From: Lasiosphaeris hirsuta
Taxonomy: Eukaryota > Ascomycota > Sordariomycetes > Sordariales > Lasiosphaeriaceae
Reading direction: 5' to 3'
Length of the DNA: 64,000 nucleotides
Assembly: GCA_030549175.1 (NCBI GenBank)
Contig: JAUKUA010000001.1
Span: forward strand, 3,038,001-3,102,000
The notes beneath the pieces are model-generated. The model ran no database searches. It had not been told where the DNA came from and saw only the letters and a program-made list of their open reading frames with translations. This document shows, in pieces, positions 31,673-43,975 of this stretch. Both the position numbers and the translations under genes were made by a program. Positions within the stretch are counted from its first letter, which is position 1. Every line of letters starts with the position of its first letter.

Positions 31673-33726
31673 TTATGCCTGGTAAGTAGACGCCGAAACA
31701 TTTCCACCACGACCGGTCCAGTTGACGTGGATATCCTTGCCGACGGGGTACTTCTCGGTTGCCGCCTCGGGCTTAATTCTGAAGGTGTGGGCACCGAAGT
31801 AGTCGCGCTGCGCCTGGAGGAGGTTGGCGGGAAGGTCCTTGGTGCGGTACCCGTCGAACCACGACAAAGCAGTCGAGAACGCGGGCGCCGGGATACCAAG
31901 CAGAGCCGTCTTGGCCACAACGTCACGCCAGCCGGGCTGGGCCTTGTGGATGGCCTTGTTGAAGAAACCATCGAAGAGCAGGTTCTCAAGGTCAGGATTA
32001 TTGCGGTACGCCGCGGTGATGTCCTTCAGGAACACAGAGCGGATGATGCAGCCACCACGCCACATGAGGGCGATTGAGGGCTTGTTGAGCTTCCAGCCGT
32101 ACTCCTTGGCAGCCTATTCATTCTTGTTAGCGCTGTACCGCGGACGCGGGGGCTAGGGCCGCGACTTACCTCCTGCATGAGCATGAAGCCCTGGGCGTAC
32201 GAGATAATTTTGGACGCATAGAGAGCCTGCTCCAGGTCCTCAAGGAACTGCTCCTTGTTGCCCTCGAAAGTGCTAGCGCGGCCAACAAACTCGAGCTTAG
32301 TCGAGGCCTTGGCACGCTCCTCCTTGATGCCCGACAAGCAGCGGGCAAGCACGGCCTCGGCGATGAGGGTGACAGGCATTCCCAAGTCCAGGGCGTTGAC
32401 CGCAGTCCACTTGCCAGTACCCTTCTGGCCGGCCTTATCGAGGATCTTCTCGACAAGGGCGGTGCCATCCTCGTCGTTGAAGTACATGATGTCTCTCGTG
32501 ATCTCAATCAGGAAAGAATCGAGGACACCCGTGTTCCACTTGGCGAGGATGTCGCCGATCTCCTTGTTCGACAGACCCAGACCACGCTTCATGATATCGT
32601 ATGCCTTCAACGCTCAGTTGTTAGCTAACCATGCTCCCTTTTTAGCGAGAGGGCCGAAGTCGAGAGAAATTCATACCTCGCAGATGAGCTGCATGTCACC
32701 ATATTCGATGCCGTTGTGGACCATCTTGACGTAGTGACCAGCACCTTCGTCGCCGACCCACTCACAGCATGCCTCTCCATCACTCTTGGCAGAAATGGAC
32801 TGGAAGATGTCCTTGATGTACGGCCATGCGTCTTCTTGGCCACCAGGCATGATAGATGGGCCATAACGAGCACCTTCCTCACCCCCCGAGACACCAGAGC
32901 CGACGAAACGGAGACCCTTAGCCGCAAGGTACTTTGTTCTGCGGTTGGAGTCGGGGAAATGAGAGTTACCACCATCAATGATGATGTCGCCGCGTTCAAG
33001 GAGGGGGAGAAGGGTCTCGATCCAGTCATCAACAGCCTTGCCGGCTTGGACGAGGAGCATGACGCGGCGCGGCTTCTTGAGCTTGGAGACGAATTCCTCG
33101 GTGGAGTGGGCACCGACGATGGACTTGCCCTTGGCCTCGTTGGCAAGGAAGGCATCGACCTTGGACACAGTGCGGTTGAAAGCGCAGACGGTAAAGCCAT
33201 GGTCAGCCATGTTCAGAATCAAGTTCTGACCCCTTTTTTGCACCTATCAGCTCCATTCGGTCCCATGTCTAACATCGTCGGGCGTTGGGCTTTCGACTTA
33301 CATGACGGCCAGGCCGATGAGGCCGAGATCAGCGCTTTCAGCATCGTTAGCATTGCTCTGGTTCTGGGATTGTAAAAGGGAGCCAGCTTGCACAGCTCCG
33401 CCTCCGCCAACGAGGATATTCGCTAGGCGGGCGCTGGAGGGCATTCAGTAGGTATATAAGGCAAAAGAAAAACAACCCCATGGCTACGGGAACGCGAGCG
33501 CAGAACACCCCTTCTCAGGCCGGCAGCTTCAGGCAGCTCGAGGCAGCGTGATGCCCACCTAGCATGCTGCGACAGATAGCAGACCAGCTGTCTGGAGGAC
33601 GAGGAGAAGTTCCCAATAGATGCGCAGACAGCACCCTGACTCGAACGCGCTGGGTGCACTGGGCGGGCGGCTGGCGGGGGTAGCGGTCGGGGAGGTGGGG
33701 TAAAAGACTTACACTGGGCCAGACAT
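31673..33726 (-). CDS. GND1: 6-phosphogluconate dehydrogenase, decarboxylating
   Basis: Reverse strand, exons 33726-33713, 33334-33302, 33232-32677, 32604-32170 and 32113-31673; 492 residues, as expected for the family. The first exon has only 14 bases (Met-Ser-Gly-Pro and two bases of Val), followed by a 378-base intron whose end has a GCTAAC branch site. Exons 2 and 3 rebuild the dinucleotide-binding motif [14 protein letters not shown]. The family signature [13 protein letters not shown] lies in exon 4, and the substrate-binding C terminus (GGCIIRSVF, then FDGYR) in exon 5. The enzyme oxidises 6-phosphogluconate to ribulose 5-phosphate, producing NADPH and CO2 in the cytosolic pentose phosphate pathway. 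The first two exons are too short for simple gene finders; the frame over all joins supports them. Confidence 0.94.
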
Positions 33727-35715
33727 TGCGAGTTCGGTCGGGCACTTGCTGCGCAAGATCGATACTGGTGTGTTGGTAGAAGAGAGTGATTGGGAGCTGT
33801 CAAGAGCTTTCCAGATGGGAAAAGCTCGATGCGATTGAGAGGTGGGTGGTGATTGTTGAACGAAAATCTCAGCGAGGGATTTCAATGGGGAAGAGGGGGA
33901 GGGGCAGAAGAGATGGGAGGTGAATGACGAAACTTTTTAAAAGGGCGCCAGGCTCCTGGCCGCCCCGAGACGGGCCTCTGCTGCGTTCGTCGGGGAGGGT
34001 CAATCGTGGACGAAAGCTAAAACGGCAGCACCTCCATCACACTGGCTCCCGGCCACACAGCGGATAATTGGTTCTGCGGCTTACTCAGAGCACACTATAC
34101 CACCACGGGCGCCAACCGGGCAGCTTGTTGCAATCGAATATATTCCTCTTGCTCCTCTTGCTCCTCTTCGTGGTCCAGAGCGCCCCATCATTGGCGGTGG
34201 AGCTCCGCGACCTACCTCTCCGGTCCGGGGTTTCCCAGCGAGGTCGCAGTCCGGGTCGTGCCATCTTGGCCGAACCAGGACACTGGACAGTACGACCGCC
34301 AGATCGAGCTCGCTGGCCCGTCCATCGAAGTGAAGCTTTCAGTTTTGAGCCACAGCAGAAACGCGGGCTGACTGCCTCGTTGCAGTGGAGGTCTGACCGT
34401 CAGTCACTACGCCGCCCAAACCAAGCCAGTCCAAACACAGTCGTTTGACATCGAGATCTGGATCCAGGCTCATCAATCCGTGGTGCGATGCTGTTCCACA
34501 CCGTCGCTTCCTGGGCAGATCAAGTATCTCCGTCCAACCCAAAACTTCTCTGCTGGACCCTGAATTGCTGATTGGTTTCGCATGCCCCGCGCCGCAACAC
34601 GGCTCATCACACGCAAATCGTAGCGCTGAGGGTTCCGGCGCCGGAACGCCAATTGCGGCAGTGACGGGAGCTTGTCGCTGCCCCTCTCTGCCCCTCTACT
34701 GCGTAGTAGCTCCTGGGTCGTGCTAGCAAGTGCTGGCTGGTATTGGCGGTGGGCCCCTATCCCCCGAGCTCCTATCTCCCGAATTGTTTGCACCATCGGG
34801 TCTACCTACATGCTCACCTGGCGCTTTCGGATTAGGACTGAATTGGGCGGACCCCCAGAATGCAGTGTCTGATGCCGTCCGTCTCCCCGAATGCTGGCTG
34901 CGACCCATGATCCGACAAGCTTGGAGGTCCGGATACCCCGGGACTAGCGGCCAACGAAAACCGGATACTCACTGCAGTTTATGCGCCCTGGCCTTCCACG
35001 CAGAGTGCCACTGCATTGTCCTTTTCACTGACCGTGACAGCCTGCGCTCCCAAGAGGTCAAGTCCGTGATTCTCGACCTGCTGCCTAGTCTTCTTTAGTG
35101 AGGCACACAGGGTTTCCATAATCCATGGCTTTGCCCCGCAAACACCACACAAATTCCCGCAGCTCAGGCATTGCAAGTAACAAGTTCAGGCTCTTCTCCC
35201 GACCAATAGAACACTAAAAGACCCCTCCATCCCCTGCAATCGGTCGGGACCTGCAAGTCTCTCGTAATCGAACGGTGTCTCGTTTCGAGAACAGACCCAG
35301 CGAGCGCGCGGGTGCGGTTGCTTGGCCTAGTGGGGGGTCGTTGTCGCGCGGCGGGGTAATTCTTTTACCCCTCCAGACCAAGGACGTTGGGTCTGATTCA
35401 AATGAAACCTAGGCACAGACCACCACTAGCCACAATATAGCAGGTGGCTCGAGAAGTTGCGCACAGCCACCAAGGCGGCCATTCCAGGCCCGGATTTATT
35501 TTGACGCCATTTGCATCGTCGGCGCGCGCGATTCGGCTTCCCTCTTGCCAACAGCACTGCACATCGATACCAACTTACCCATCCCCTCCTCCCTGAGCCA
35601 ACTACGTACGCCGAAGAGGTTGCAGGAGCATAATCGCCGCCGTCGGATTGGGCTCACAGGTACGTGAAAGCAAATACAGCAAATCCGTTGTCGGCTCAAG
35701 AACAAGAAATTCATC
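33727..35715. other. gene-free spacer of about 2 kb
   Basis: Holds the promoters of GND1 (reverse) and the RBM42-like gene (forward). A CTTGCTCCTCTTGCTCCTCTTC pyrimidine repeat lies at about 34149-34171. Open frames are short and without similarity. No tRNA-like B box with pairing arms was found. Confidence 0.5.
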
Positions 35716-36894
35716 ATGTCATACCCCGGGCCTCCAGGTGTATCTAAAGGCGCATCGCATCCCTCACTTCCACCCCGTCCACCTCCGTCCAAACTCCCCG
35801 GCTTCAAGCCTACCTTTTCGGCAGCACCCTCAGCACTTCCCGCCAACTCCAACTCCACGGCTGGCTACCCGGCCACGACAACCTCTTCAGCCTACCCCAG
35901 CGCCCCAGCCTATGGCGTCGCCAGCGTACCAGGGAGCTACGGCGCGCCCCCATCTGCCTCTAATTATAACACAACTGCTCCAGGTGCCGCCGTAGGGGGC
36001 GGCCGTGGAGGATACAATCAAGCAAGCCAATACAACTACCTCCAACAAAGCTATTCGCAGCAACCGCCAAGTTACTATGGCGCTGCCAACGACACCAGCA
36101 GTAACAGCAACGTCTATGGTGCTGCTCCCCAAATCCGAAATCCGTTTCCGGCGCCCAACGCTCAGGTTCCGGACTTTGACCCAGAGATGACGGCGCAAAT
36201 CGCACAATGGCAGAGTGCATACATGCCGAAAGACCCTTCCGACCCAGCAACCAAGGCTTCCCACGCTGCAGGGCGTCCCGGCGCAGGCAGCTCAGCCCCG
36301 GTCTCGCAGCCCGGCGTCAGCGCCACTGCGGAGGCAGTAGATCACAGTGCAGTGGCCGTGGGCGATGAAAAAAAGAAGACGGTCTACCGTGAAGGTGGCG
36401 GCAAGAAGTGGCAGGACGATTCGTTGCTCGAGTGGGACCCCGCGCACCTACGGCTATTTGTTGGCAACCTGGCCGGCGAGACGACGGACGAATCACTGCT
36501 CAAGGCCTTTTCGCGCTGGAAGAGCGTGCAACGAGCTAAGGTGGTTCGTGACAAGCGCACGACCAAGAGCAAGGGCTTCGGTTTCGTCAGCTTCAGTGAC
36601 CCCGACGACTTCTTCCAGGCCGCCAAGGAAATGAACGGCAAGTACATCCAAAGTCACCCCGTCGTAGTTCACAAGGCCAAAACGGAGATCAAAGTTGCGG
36701 CTGTAAAGGACGACCGTAAGGGTGGAAGGCACAACAAGAATAAGAAGAGTGGCGGCAACAACGGCAAGAAGAGCGGCAGTGGTGCAGGTGCTACTCAAGA
36801 CGGCGCTGCATACGAACCGCATCTAGGCCCAGCAGGAGGTGGCGTTACAAAGCCCGGGCAAAAGACCCGTGGTGGCCTCCGGATTATCGGCTAG
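35716..36894 (+). CDS. RRM protein, RBM42-like
   Basis: One exon, 392 residues. The first 215 residues are Pro, Ser, Tyr, Asn and Gln rich and disordered (PPGVSKGASHPSLPPRPPPS near the start). A single RNA-recognition motif spans about residues 245-325, with RNP2 LRLFVGNL and RNP1 KGFGFVSF both intact. A lysine-, glycine- and asparagine-rich basic tail then ends in GGVTKPGQKTRGGLRIIG. The DDSLLEWDPAHLRLFVGNLA lead-in to the RRM and the placement of the domain near the C terminus are typical of RBM42 relatives, which bind U-rich RNA and associate with splicing factors; the exact role in fungi is not known to me. No intron is needed in the coding part; a leader intron is possible upstream (GTACGT at 35660). 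Confidence 0.82.
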   Translation: MSYPGPPGVSKGASHPSLPPRPPPSKLPGFKPTFSAAPSALPANSNSTAGYPATTTSSAYPSAPAYGVASVPGSYGAPPSASNYNTTAPGAAVGGGRGGYNQASQYNYLQQSYSQQPPSYYGAANDTSSNSNVYGAAPQIRNPFPAPNAQVPDFDPEMTAQIAQWQSAYMPKDPSDPATKASHAAGRPGAGSSAPVSQPGVSATAEAVDHSAVAVGDEKKKTVYREGGGKKWQDDSLLEWDPAHLRLFVGNLAGETTDESLLKAFSRWKSVQRAKVVRDKRTTKSKGFGFVSFSDPDDFFQAAKEMNGKYIQSHPVVVHKAKTEIKVAAVKDDRKGGRHNKNKKSGGNNGKKSGSGAGATQDGAAYEPHLGPAGGGVTKPGQKTRGGLRIIG

Positions 36895-37429
36895 CCGAGA
36901 TATCTCTGCATCGAAGCGCAGCCGAACCGAGATTGGACGGCGATATGCAGCAGGCGGCTTGGCTTGGTGTGTCAGCATGTAGGACCGGGAATGCCGGGCT
37001 GATAAGGAGTGCTTGATAATAGGGAGCGGCCTGCACAGTATACATTCGCCACGGCTTCATGCCCCGTGCAGTGAGTTTGCGGATCGAGGTCGGCCAATCA
37101 ATACTTTAAAACATGCTAGTATTGACTTGCCTGGCGCGTGGGAGGAGCATATGGCATACCCTCTGTAGATCGAGAATCGAGTCTAGCTGTCTAGACATGT
37201 ATCTTTCATGGTGAACCAAAATTGACAATTCTTTTGCTTCGCGCTGCTGTAGTACATGTTTGTTACAAAATACGATCGCCCGTTTACTATACTCCAGTAC
37301 CTTACCTAAAACTGCTGTATAGTCCCTTCTCTCCATGTAGCCTTCCTCCATAAACGATGCAACATACAATGTGGGTATCACGATGAGGTTGGCCGTTAGC
37401 TTCTACGCATATTCGAGCCACATGAAAAA
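36895..37429. other. convergent 3' spacer
   Basis: About 530 bases between two stop codons, with no supported feature beyond the expected 3' untranslated regions. Confidence 0.5.
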
Positions 37430-39388
37430 TCACCTGTCGCCTCTCTCACTCCTGTAATCTCCAGCCCTCAATTGCGATTCCGCCAGCGGCGGCGATGACT
37501 GCGGCTTGGAAATCACGTCACCGCCGTCAGCTGTGAACAACACATCGTCCTCGTCAAGACTTTGCCGCAAAAGACCAACGTCTTCTCCCTCGTCGGAATC
37601 CGAGTTGCTCCCGCTGCCGCTGCCGCTGCCGCTGCCACTTCCACTGGACGACTCGGCGCCCGCAGCGTCAACCAAGACACCCTCCTGTGCCTCCTGGCGC
37701 ATCTTTGAGATTTTAAGCCAGTTGTACCCACCGATGGCGATTAGCGTGACAAAGAGTCCAACTATGTTGATCGGCGTCATGGTGTCGCCAAACACAAGCG
37801 CGGCGGCCGAAATAGTTACCGCCTCCTTGAAGATGCCGGCAATCGATAGTGTGACTACAGAGGTCCGCTGTAGCAGGGCGAACTCGGAGGCCGTCATTAG
37901 AAAGGCGATGACGCCAGGGAAGAGGATTAGCAGTGGTGTCATCCATACGCCCCTTTCCTGAATAATGATGCCGACGCCGTCAATGAGGGCGGATATGCCC
38001 TCGACCGGGATAGCAATGGCGATGAGCGTCAGAAACATGACCGGCGCGAGGAAGAAGATGCTGGCAAAGGGGTTTGATGTCGCCGGGTTGCGGAGCAGAA
38101 GAATCTGCGTCAGTCCCCAGCGGAAACCGGAGAAGAAGGCGGCTGAGATGACGAGGAGGAAGCCCCCAAGCTTGAACTCGACCTCGCCGGCCACCATCAT
38201 GATCACGCCGAGCGTCATGGTGGCAATAATACCCACGAGCCTCCACGTTGGGGTTTCAAGTCGAAAAACAAAGGCAAAGATAAGAACGAATGCTAGAGAA
38301 GATGATTTGCACATGGCTATGACCTATTAGTTGAAATCTCACAGCTCTCGAGCATCGGACAAACCCACTATAGAATGTGAGAGTGATGAACTGCAAGGAC
38401 GTGTTTCCAAGTCCAATATCGAGTCCTGTTGCCATTCCACATGGCCCAATCCTCGTCAGGTAGAACATCTTGCTCATTACCGACTTCTCTGGCCCCGTCT
38501 CGTGTCTCGATTGGCCTAGATCGGATATGTGCCCGTTCTGAGGCCGCAAAGACGGGACAATGAAAAGCACCAACGATGCCAGCGAAAATTGCACGAGCAT
38601 GTGGACAGCTGTCGTAAACATGGGAAAGGGGAAATTGAGCTTGGAAGGGTCAAACATCCATTTGTTGTACTGGGTGCCATGGATTAGCCCTTTAGTACAT
38701 ACAAGGCGAAGGGGGGGGCAGTTCTTACCAAGGAAATACACAGAGAGAAGAAATACCAGAGGCCAATGAGCGTAGCATTGACTAGCAGCCTCCTGAGAAC
38801 GTTGCGGTCGGCCACCTTCTTCTCTTCAGCCGAAAGCTTCTCCTGGGCTATCCTCTGATCGAGTCGTGTGTTTCGACGCCTTTTTTGCCTCTTTCTTCGC
38901 TTGTCTCTGCCAGTCAACCCCGTCTCCTCGTCATCGTGCAGGTCCTCATCGGACAGGCTATCTGAGTCTGTGCCATCGGCCCCCAGAGCAACCATCTCGC
39001 TATCTTCCTCGGATATCTTTGGCTCGTCGATGCCATTGCCTTGGGTCCGGATCGATTGGGACCTCGGCCGGGGCGATCGACGCCTACTACTAGAGGCATT
39101 GGCCGGAGTCGCGAGACTGCTTCGCCGCCGACGATGGCCGACCGGTGCTATGGGTGCCATCTCGATGCCCTCGCCGTCCAGGTCGGAACCTGAAGGTTCC
39201 CCTAATCCTGTGTGTGCGAGCGGGACGGGTGTTTGTTGGTGCGCGGAAGGCGGGCGAACATTTGGCCTGGCCGTCGTGTTTGCTGATGCCGACGAGGGCG
39301 TGTCAGAGACGAGGCGGGAAGGATCGGCAGGCAGCTCGGCCTGGGAGGCGGGCAATGGGTTGGGGAACAAGGGCAAAGACATTATCAT
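37430..39388 (-). CDS. drug/metabolite-type transporter, SLC35C2/YMD8-like
   Basis: Reverse strand, exons 39388-38729, 38669-38369 and 38316-37430; 615 residues. The first 190 residues are disordered, with Arg- and Asp/Glu-rich runs. Membrane spans begin at about residue 197 (TLIGLWYFFSLCISL) and continue through roughly ten helices to about residue 520. The join of exons 2 and 3 rebuilds FYTMCKSSSLAFVL, a hallmark of the triose-phosphate/nucleotide-sugar transporter (TPT) family. The family acts in Golgi or ER membranes and moves nucleotide sugars; similarity to yeast Ymd8 and human SLC35C2 is my best guess, and the substrate is unknown. The tail carries a Ser-Gly repeat and acidic residues. 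Intron 2 has tandem possible AG acceptors (CTAATAG and GTCATAG); only the second keeps the frame. Confidence 0.84.
37609..37639. repeat. CTGCCG hexamer microsatellite inside the transporter gene
   Basis: About five tandem copies of a CTGCCG-like hexamer encode alternating Ser and Gly in the transporter's cytosolic tail. Such coding repeats vary in copy number between strains. Confidence 0.65.
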
Positions 39389-40861
39389 TCAGGTGGATGC
39401 ACCCGTCGCTCGATAGGCGCATCATTGTCCAATTTTGCAGGCTATGAGCGGTGTGAATTTCTCGGCAAGCTCTCACCCATCGCTGCTAGCATCATCAGCA
39501 AGGCCAACGAGGCAGGTCCTGGTGGAGATGTGCACCTAGCTGATCCGACCCGATTGGGGGACGGGCCTTGGCTAAGCAGGGGGCTTGCCCTTGTTCAGCT
39601 GCGCACTGTCCGGCAGCCAGCCGGGGCCGGCAAGTTGCCGTCTCCAGCTGGCTCGCGACCTCTACCAAGTGCCGCCAGCGCCGCCCACCTAAGTACCCCA
39701 TCTACACTTATAGGTCTTGACCTCACTAAATGCCTGGTGTGTTTACGTCACGCAAGTCAACGTGCCGACGGTAATGAAGACATTCTCGCCAAAGACACTT
39801 GTTCCAACCTTAGGTGCGCAAGTTTTGAGAAATCCACAGCTTTTAAGCACAGTTATTCGGCTAAGCAGGTCCCAATGGCGATGTATCAGACGACAATACG
39901 ACCAGGTAACTTCTGTAGTAGCAGCCATGCGAGTCAACATGAGACTGAGGTGACACGCCTCTCCAGAATCCAGGTCGTTGTTCCGGCTGCATCTATAGAA
40001 TCCATTCTTGCAATTCGTTCTGTTCCGCACTCGGGACCGACAGGACTTGGGCATTTTTCGAATAACTTCTGTCAGGCAATGTGATTCGCAAGGGGGGTAG
40101 AACATCTAGCACAAACTACAACCCGCATCCCATCTCGGCATTCAGCATATTAGATTCTAGGGCAGGCCGTCGCTTAGTGATTACTAGAGTTCATGTGCAT
40201 CGCTTCAACCGTTAGCTTTCGTATTCTCAAGCCGGCCTCGTTCTCCAATTTCGCATTGTCGATATGGTCATCCATTGATAATCACTTGAGCTTGGCGACC
40301 CCCAAGCTAAGCTAGCGGTACCTTAGCGACTGTTGTGAAGGACTCTGGACGGATCGAATGAAGCCGCACCGACACTGACCGATGGGTGCTGAGTCAGATG
40401 CACCATCCCGCGCGAGGTGCCGACACCCAATGCTGAGACCCTGACTGCAGCCATTCGATGGGGCATTGAGGCATTGGCGAAAGCTGGGGAAGTGAGCCCG
40501 GTTGGAAAGGCCGGAGCCTGGTGACCTTAGCTCCTGCAACTCCGTGCGGGGACGGGGACGCTTTGGGTAGGTAAAGGTGCCTGGTATGCTCGGCCACATA
40601 TGCGCGGTATATCTACCGTGTATAGCTCCGTTCAAAAGTAGAGCTGGTCTTGTTTCCCTAGAACTAGAGCTGTTTCGAGGCAGCCCTTTGTTGTTGTCGT
40701 CATTGTCTGTTACGGGCCCAGTTTCAGCGGTAGCCACCACTGCAACCTCTTAAACTTGGTCCCTACTAGCTCCCGTCGTCCATACCTCTAACTTACACAG
40801 CGCCTTTCACCCCCTCACTTTCTGCACCAGCATCACCAACATCACCACCTATCCCCGAGCA
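39389..40861. other. spacer between divergent genes
   Basis: About 1.5 kb holding the promoters of the transporter gene (reverse) and the GH15 gene (forward). Open frames on both strands lack similarity and splice logic, and I do not accept them. Confidence 0.5.
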
Positions 40862-43222
40862 ATGGCTTCCCAATCCTCAACACAGAGCCCCGACGGCCAC
40901 ATGCGGCGGGCCAACGGGGGCTATCTCCCCATCGAGAATTATGGTCTGATTGGGAACATGCGGACATGTGCCCTTGTTGGCATGGACGGCAGTGTTGATT
41001 TTATGTGTTGGTGAGTGAGACCACCCCATGAAAGAATACATGAGAGACATAGCCTAACCAGCGAACGGGCCTGAGTTCGACTCACCATCCGTCTTCTGCC
41101 GTCTGCTTGACAAGGACAAGGGAGGATACTTTAGCATTCATCCCGCTCCCGACTTGGTTTGCACTACCAAGCAGCAGTATCTCCCTTCTTCCAACATCTT
41201 GCAGACGCGCTACATCCACGAGGATGGAGTCGTCGATGTTGTCGATTTCTTTCCGCGGCCGAAGAATGCAAAGGTAATCTTCAAAGGCCCCAAGCAGAGC
41301 GCCTATCGTGAGATGACGAGTGTCCAAGAAGAGCTCAAGAAGTGGCTTGTTCGTCGCGTCGAGTGCATTCGAGGGCGCCTCCGACTGGGTTCGTATTCCC
41401 TAGCCCCTATTATGTCCGCCGGCGGCTGACAGGCTGGACTTAAGAGATTGAGGTGTTTCCTGCATTTGAGTATGCCATGGAATCCCACACCACAACCATT
41501 CTTCAGGACATGCATGATATACGCTCATCGGTGAGCAAAGCGGTAGCCTTTCAATCCAAAAACGTCAATCTCCAGCTTGACGTCAGTATCGACGGCGGTG
41601 ATGGGGATTCTGGAAAGACGCCGCCGAGTGTCCACTTCACAAAAGTTCTGAGGCCTGGTATGCTGGGTGAAGGCGTCGTCGCGACTATCGAAGTCTCGGA
41701 GGGGCAGGCTGTCTCTTTTGTGCTTCGTAACGATCTCCCGAACCACATCACGCCAGTCATCAGCAATACGGTGCTTGATACCCAGCAGCACGACACGCAG
41801 ACATACTGGTACAATTGGATCTCCAAGAGCAAATACAAGGGACGATGGCGCGAGGTGGTATCGCGCAGTCTCATGATTCTGAAGTTGATGACCTATGAAC
41901 CAACGGGCGCTATCATTGCTGCCCCAACCTTCTCGATACCAGAGGACATTGGCGGTGTCCGGTAAGTACTGCGGCCCCAATCGTTGTGAAACCGGGCGCC
42001 GGTGTACTGACAAAGTCGCAAGAAACTGGGACTACAGGTTTTCTTGGGTTCGGGATAGTAGTTTTACCATATACATCCTGCTGCGCCTTGGCTTCATCGA
42101 CGAGGCCGATGCTTACATGGACTTCATTAGCGAGCGTTTCCTCAAGTCTCGCGTCGCAGATGGTGGTCTGCCCATCATGTTCACTATCAGGGGTGAGACG
42201 GATATCCCCGAGGTTGAGCTGACCCATTTGGATGGCTACAGGGCTTCCAAACCGGTTCGGATTGGAAATGGCGCCGCTTTTCATCAGCAATTCGACATCT
42301 ACGGCGAGCTTATGGACGCCATATATCTATACAATAAATACGGGAAGCCTATCCACTGGGATCTCTGGTGCTCGGTGCGTGAGATGTTGGACTACGTCCT
42401 CACTATCACGAAGGAGCCCGACATGTATGCCGTTTCCCAGTAAGTTTCAAGGTAATCTAGACCGGCGCTAACACCGAGCCTAGGTCCATCTGGGAGGTGC
42501 GGAACAACAAGCAGAACTTTGTGTACTCGAAAATCCAGATGTGGGTTGCCTTTGATCGTGGTCTTCGTCTTGCAGACAAGCGGAACTTTCCTTGTCCCAA
42601 CCGCGCCAAGTGGCTCGAGGCAAGAGACAGCCTGTATGAGGAAATCATGGAGAAGGGGTACAACAAGGAGATGGGATGCTTCATACAGAGCTACGAAAAT
42701 AGGACAATGATCGACGCGTCCATCCTCATTGCGCCCCTCGTCTTCTTCATTGCCCCGAACGACCCACGGTTTTTGAACACTATGGACCGTATTATGTTGC
42801 CCCCTGAGAAGGGCGGCCTGACATCCACCGGTTTGGTTTACCGATATGACACAGAACTCTCCGAGGATGGTAAGTTGGCAGAAAATGCCGATCCGCCCAC
42901 ATTATCATCCATCAGCATCCACCAGCACCCGCTAACTGTCCCCGTAGGTGTTGGAGGCCGTGAGGGTGCATTCAGCATGGTTACTTTCTGGCTGGTGGAG
43001 GCCCTGACTCGAAGCTCATTGTATGATAAGTCGGGCAATTATCTTGTCAGGGCTGTCAACTTGTTCGAGAACATGTTGAGCTTTTCCAACCATCTTCAGA
43101 TGTTCTCGGAGGAGATCTCGAGGTCTGGGGAGCAGTTGGGAAATACTCCGCAGGCATTCAGCCACCTTGCCCTTATTAGTGCCGCCTTTAACTTGGACCG
43201 TGTGTCCGAATTCAAGAAGTGA
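40862..43222 (+). CDS. glycoside hydrolase family 15 protein (glucoamylase/trehalase-like), intracellular
   Basis: Exons as read: 40862-41010, about 41070-41388, 41445-41961, 42023-42439, 42484-42869 and 42948-43222; about 686 residues. The N-terminal beta domain has [20 protein letters not shown] and [12 protein letters not shown]. The (alpha/alpha)6 catalytic domain is recognised by [14 protein letters not shown], by the QSIWEVRN segment with a likely catalytic Glu, and by the C-terminal [17 protein letters not shown]. There is no signal peptide, so the enzyme is probably cytosolic; related fungal and bacterial proteins act on alpha-glucosides such as trehalose or glucans, and the substrate here is unknown. 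The first intron has a normal GTGAGT donor, but no AG restores the frame; the best fit needs GG at 41068-41069. Intron 5 (78 bases) contains no stop, so its retention would add 26 residues. Confidence 0.82.
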
Positions 43223-43975
43223 GGGGGGGCTGAGGCAATGGGGCTGGTAGAAGTTGTGATGAGGCCTAGCTGGTGGTTTGCGGTGGTACTGGACACCTCA
43301 CCCTAGTACTGTTTTGCTAGTTGTGGCTCCAAAATCCAAGAGAAAAAGAAGAACTTAGGTGGTTGAAAGTAGCAAGTGCTCATATGGGTATTTAAACAAA
43401 GAAACTGCGTGAACTGCGGTACTCCTTATGAGATGCTAGAATAGCCTTTCCGAGGTTTCGAGATTTGTTTCTGGATCACGACGCAAAGACATTCTGAATC
43501 CATAGACTTTCAAGATGGGAATTAAGCAAATATGTACAGGTCAGACTGTACGGTTGAACTCTTCTTTCCATGTATCTCGCGAGACGTCACGGGATTGAGA
43601 TATCACTGACTGAGCCACCACGAGTAATTCTGTACACACCATACACACCATACACCACTATCCACCCGAGCAGCAACTGGGGGGTGGAGGAGGTTGCCTC
43701 AGTGCGATACGATCGGACAAGAGACTGAATATGCAAGCTTGACCACTATACCCCTGTAATGCATGTCTATGCTATTTGGAGCGACACCCGTGGTAGTATG
43801 ATATGCATTGATTTATATGAGCCACCGCTGCTTGCCTTCTGAGGCCGCTCCAGGCCGATCCTGCGCCGTAGCCCTCGTTCTGCCCTCCATTTTAATAATT
43901 AGAAACGCCATCGCTATGCTTGAGACAATAGGGGTAAGTAATGTGTTGCGCAATCTCAAACGCATTATCCGAAAA
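43223..43975. other. convergent 3' spacer
   Basis: About 750 bases between the stops of the GH15 gene and TAF3. No gene was recognised. A short ACACACCAT tandem duplication is present at about 43632-43652. Confidence 0.5.

Noticed and set aside
31716..32077. Long plus-strand frame opposite GND1
   Set aside because: Shadow of the highly conserved 6-phosphogluconate dehydrogenase exons.
33335..33428. In-frame sequence before GND1 exon 2 ([14 protein letters not shown]) as coding
   Set aside because: The phase fits only the tiny exon 1 joined at the GAAAG acceptor, which gives the expected N terminus; the upstream stretch is intron.
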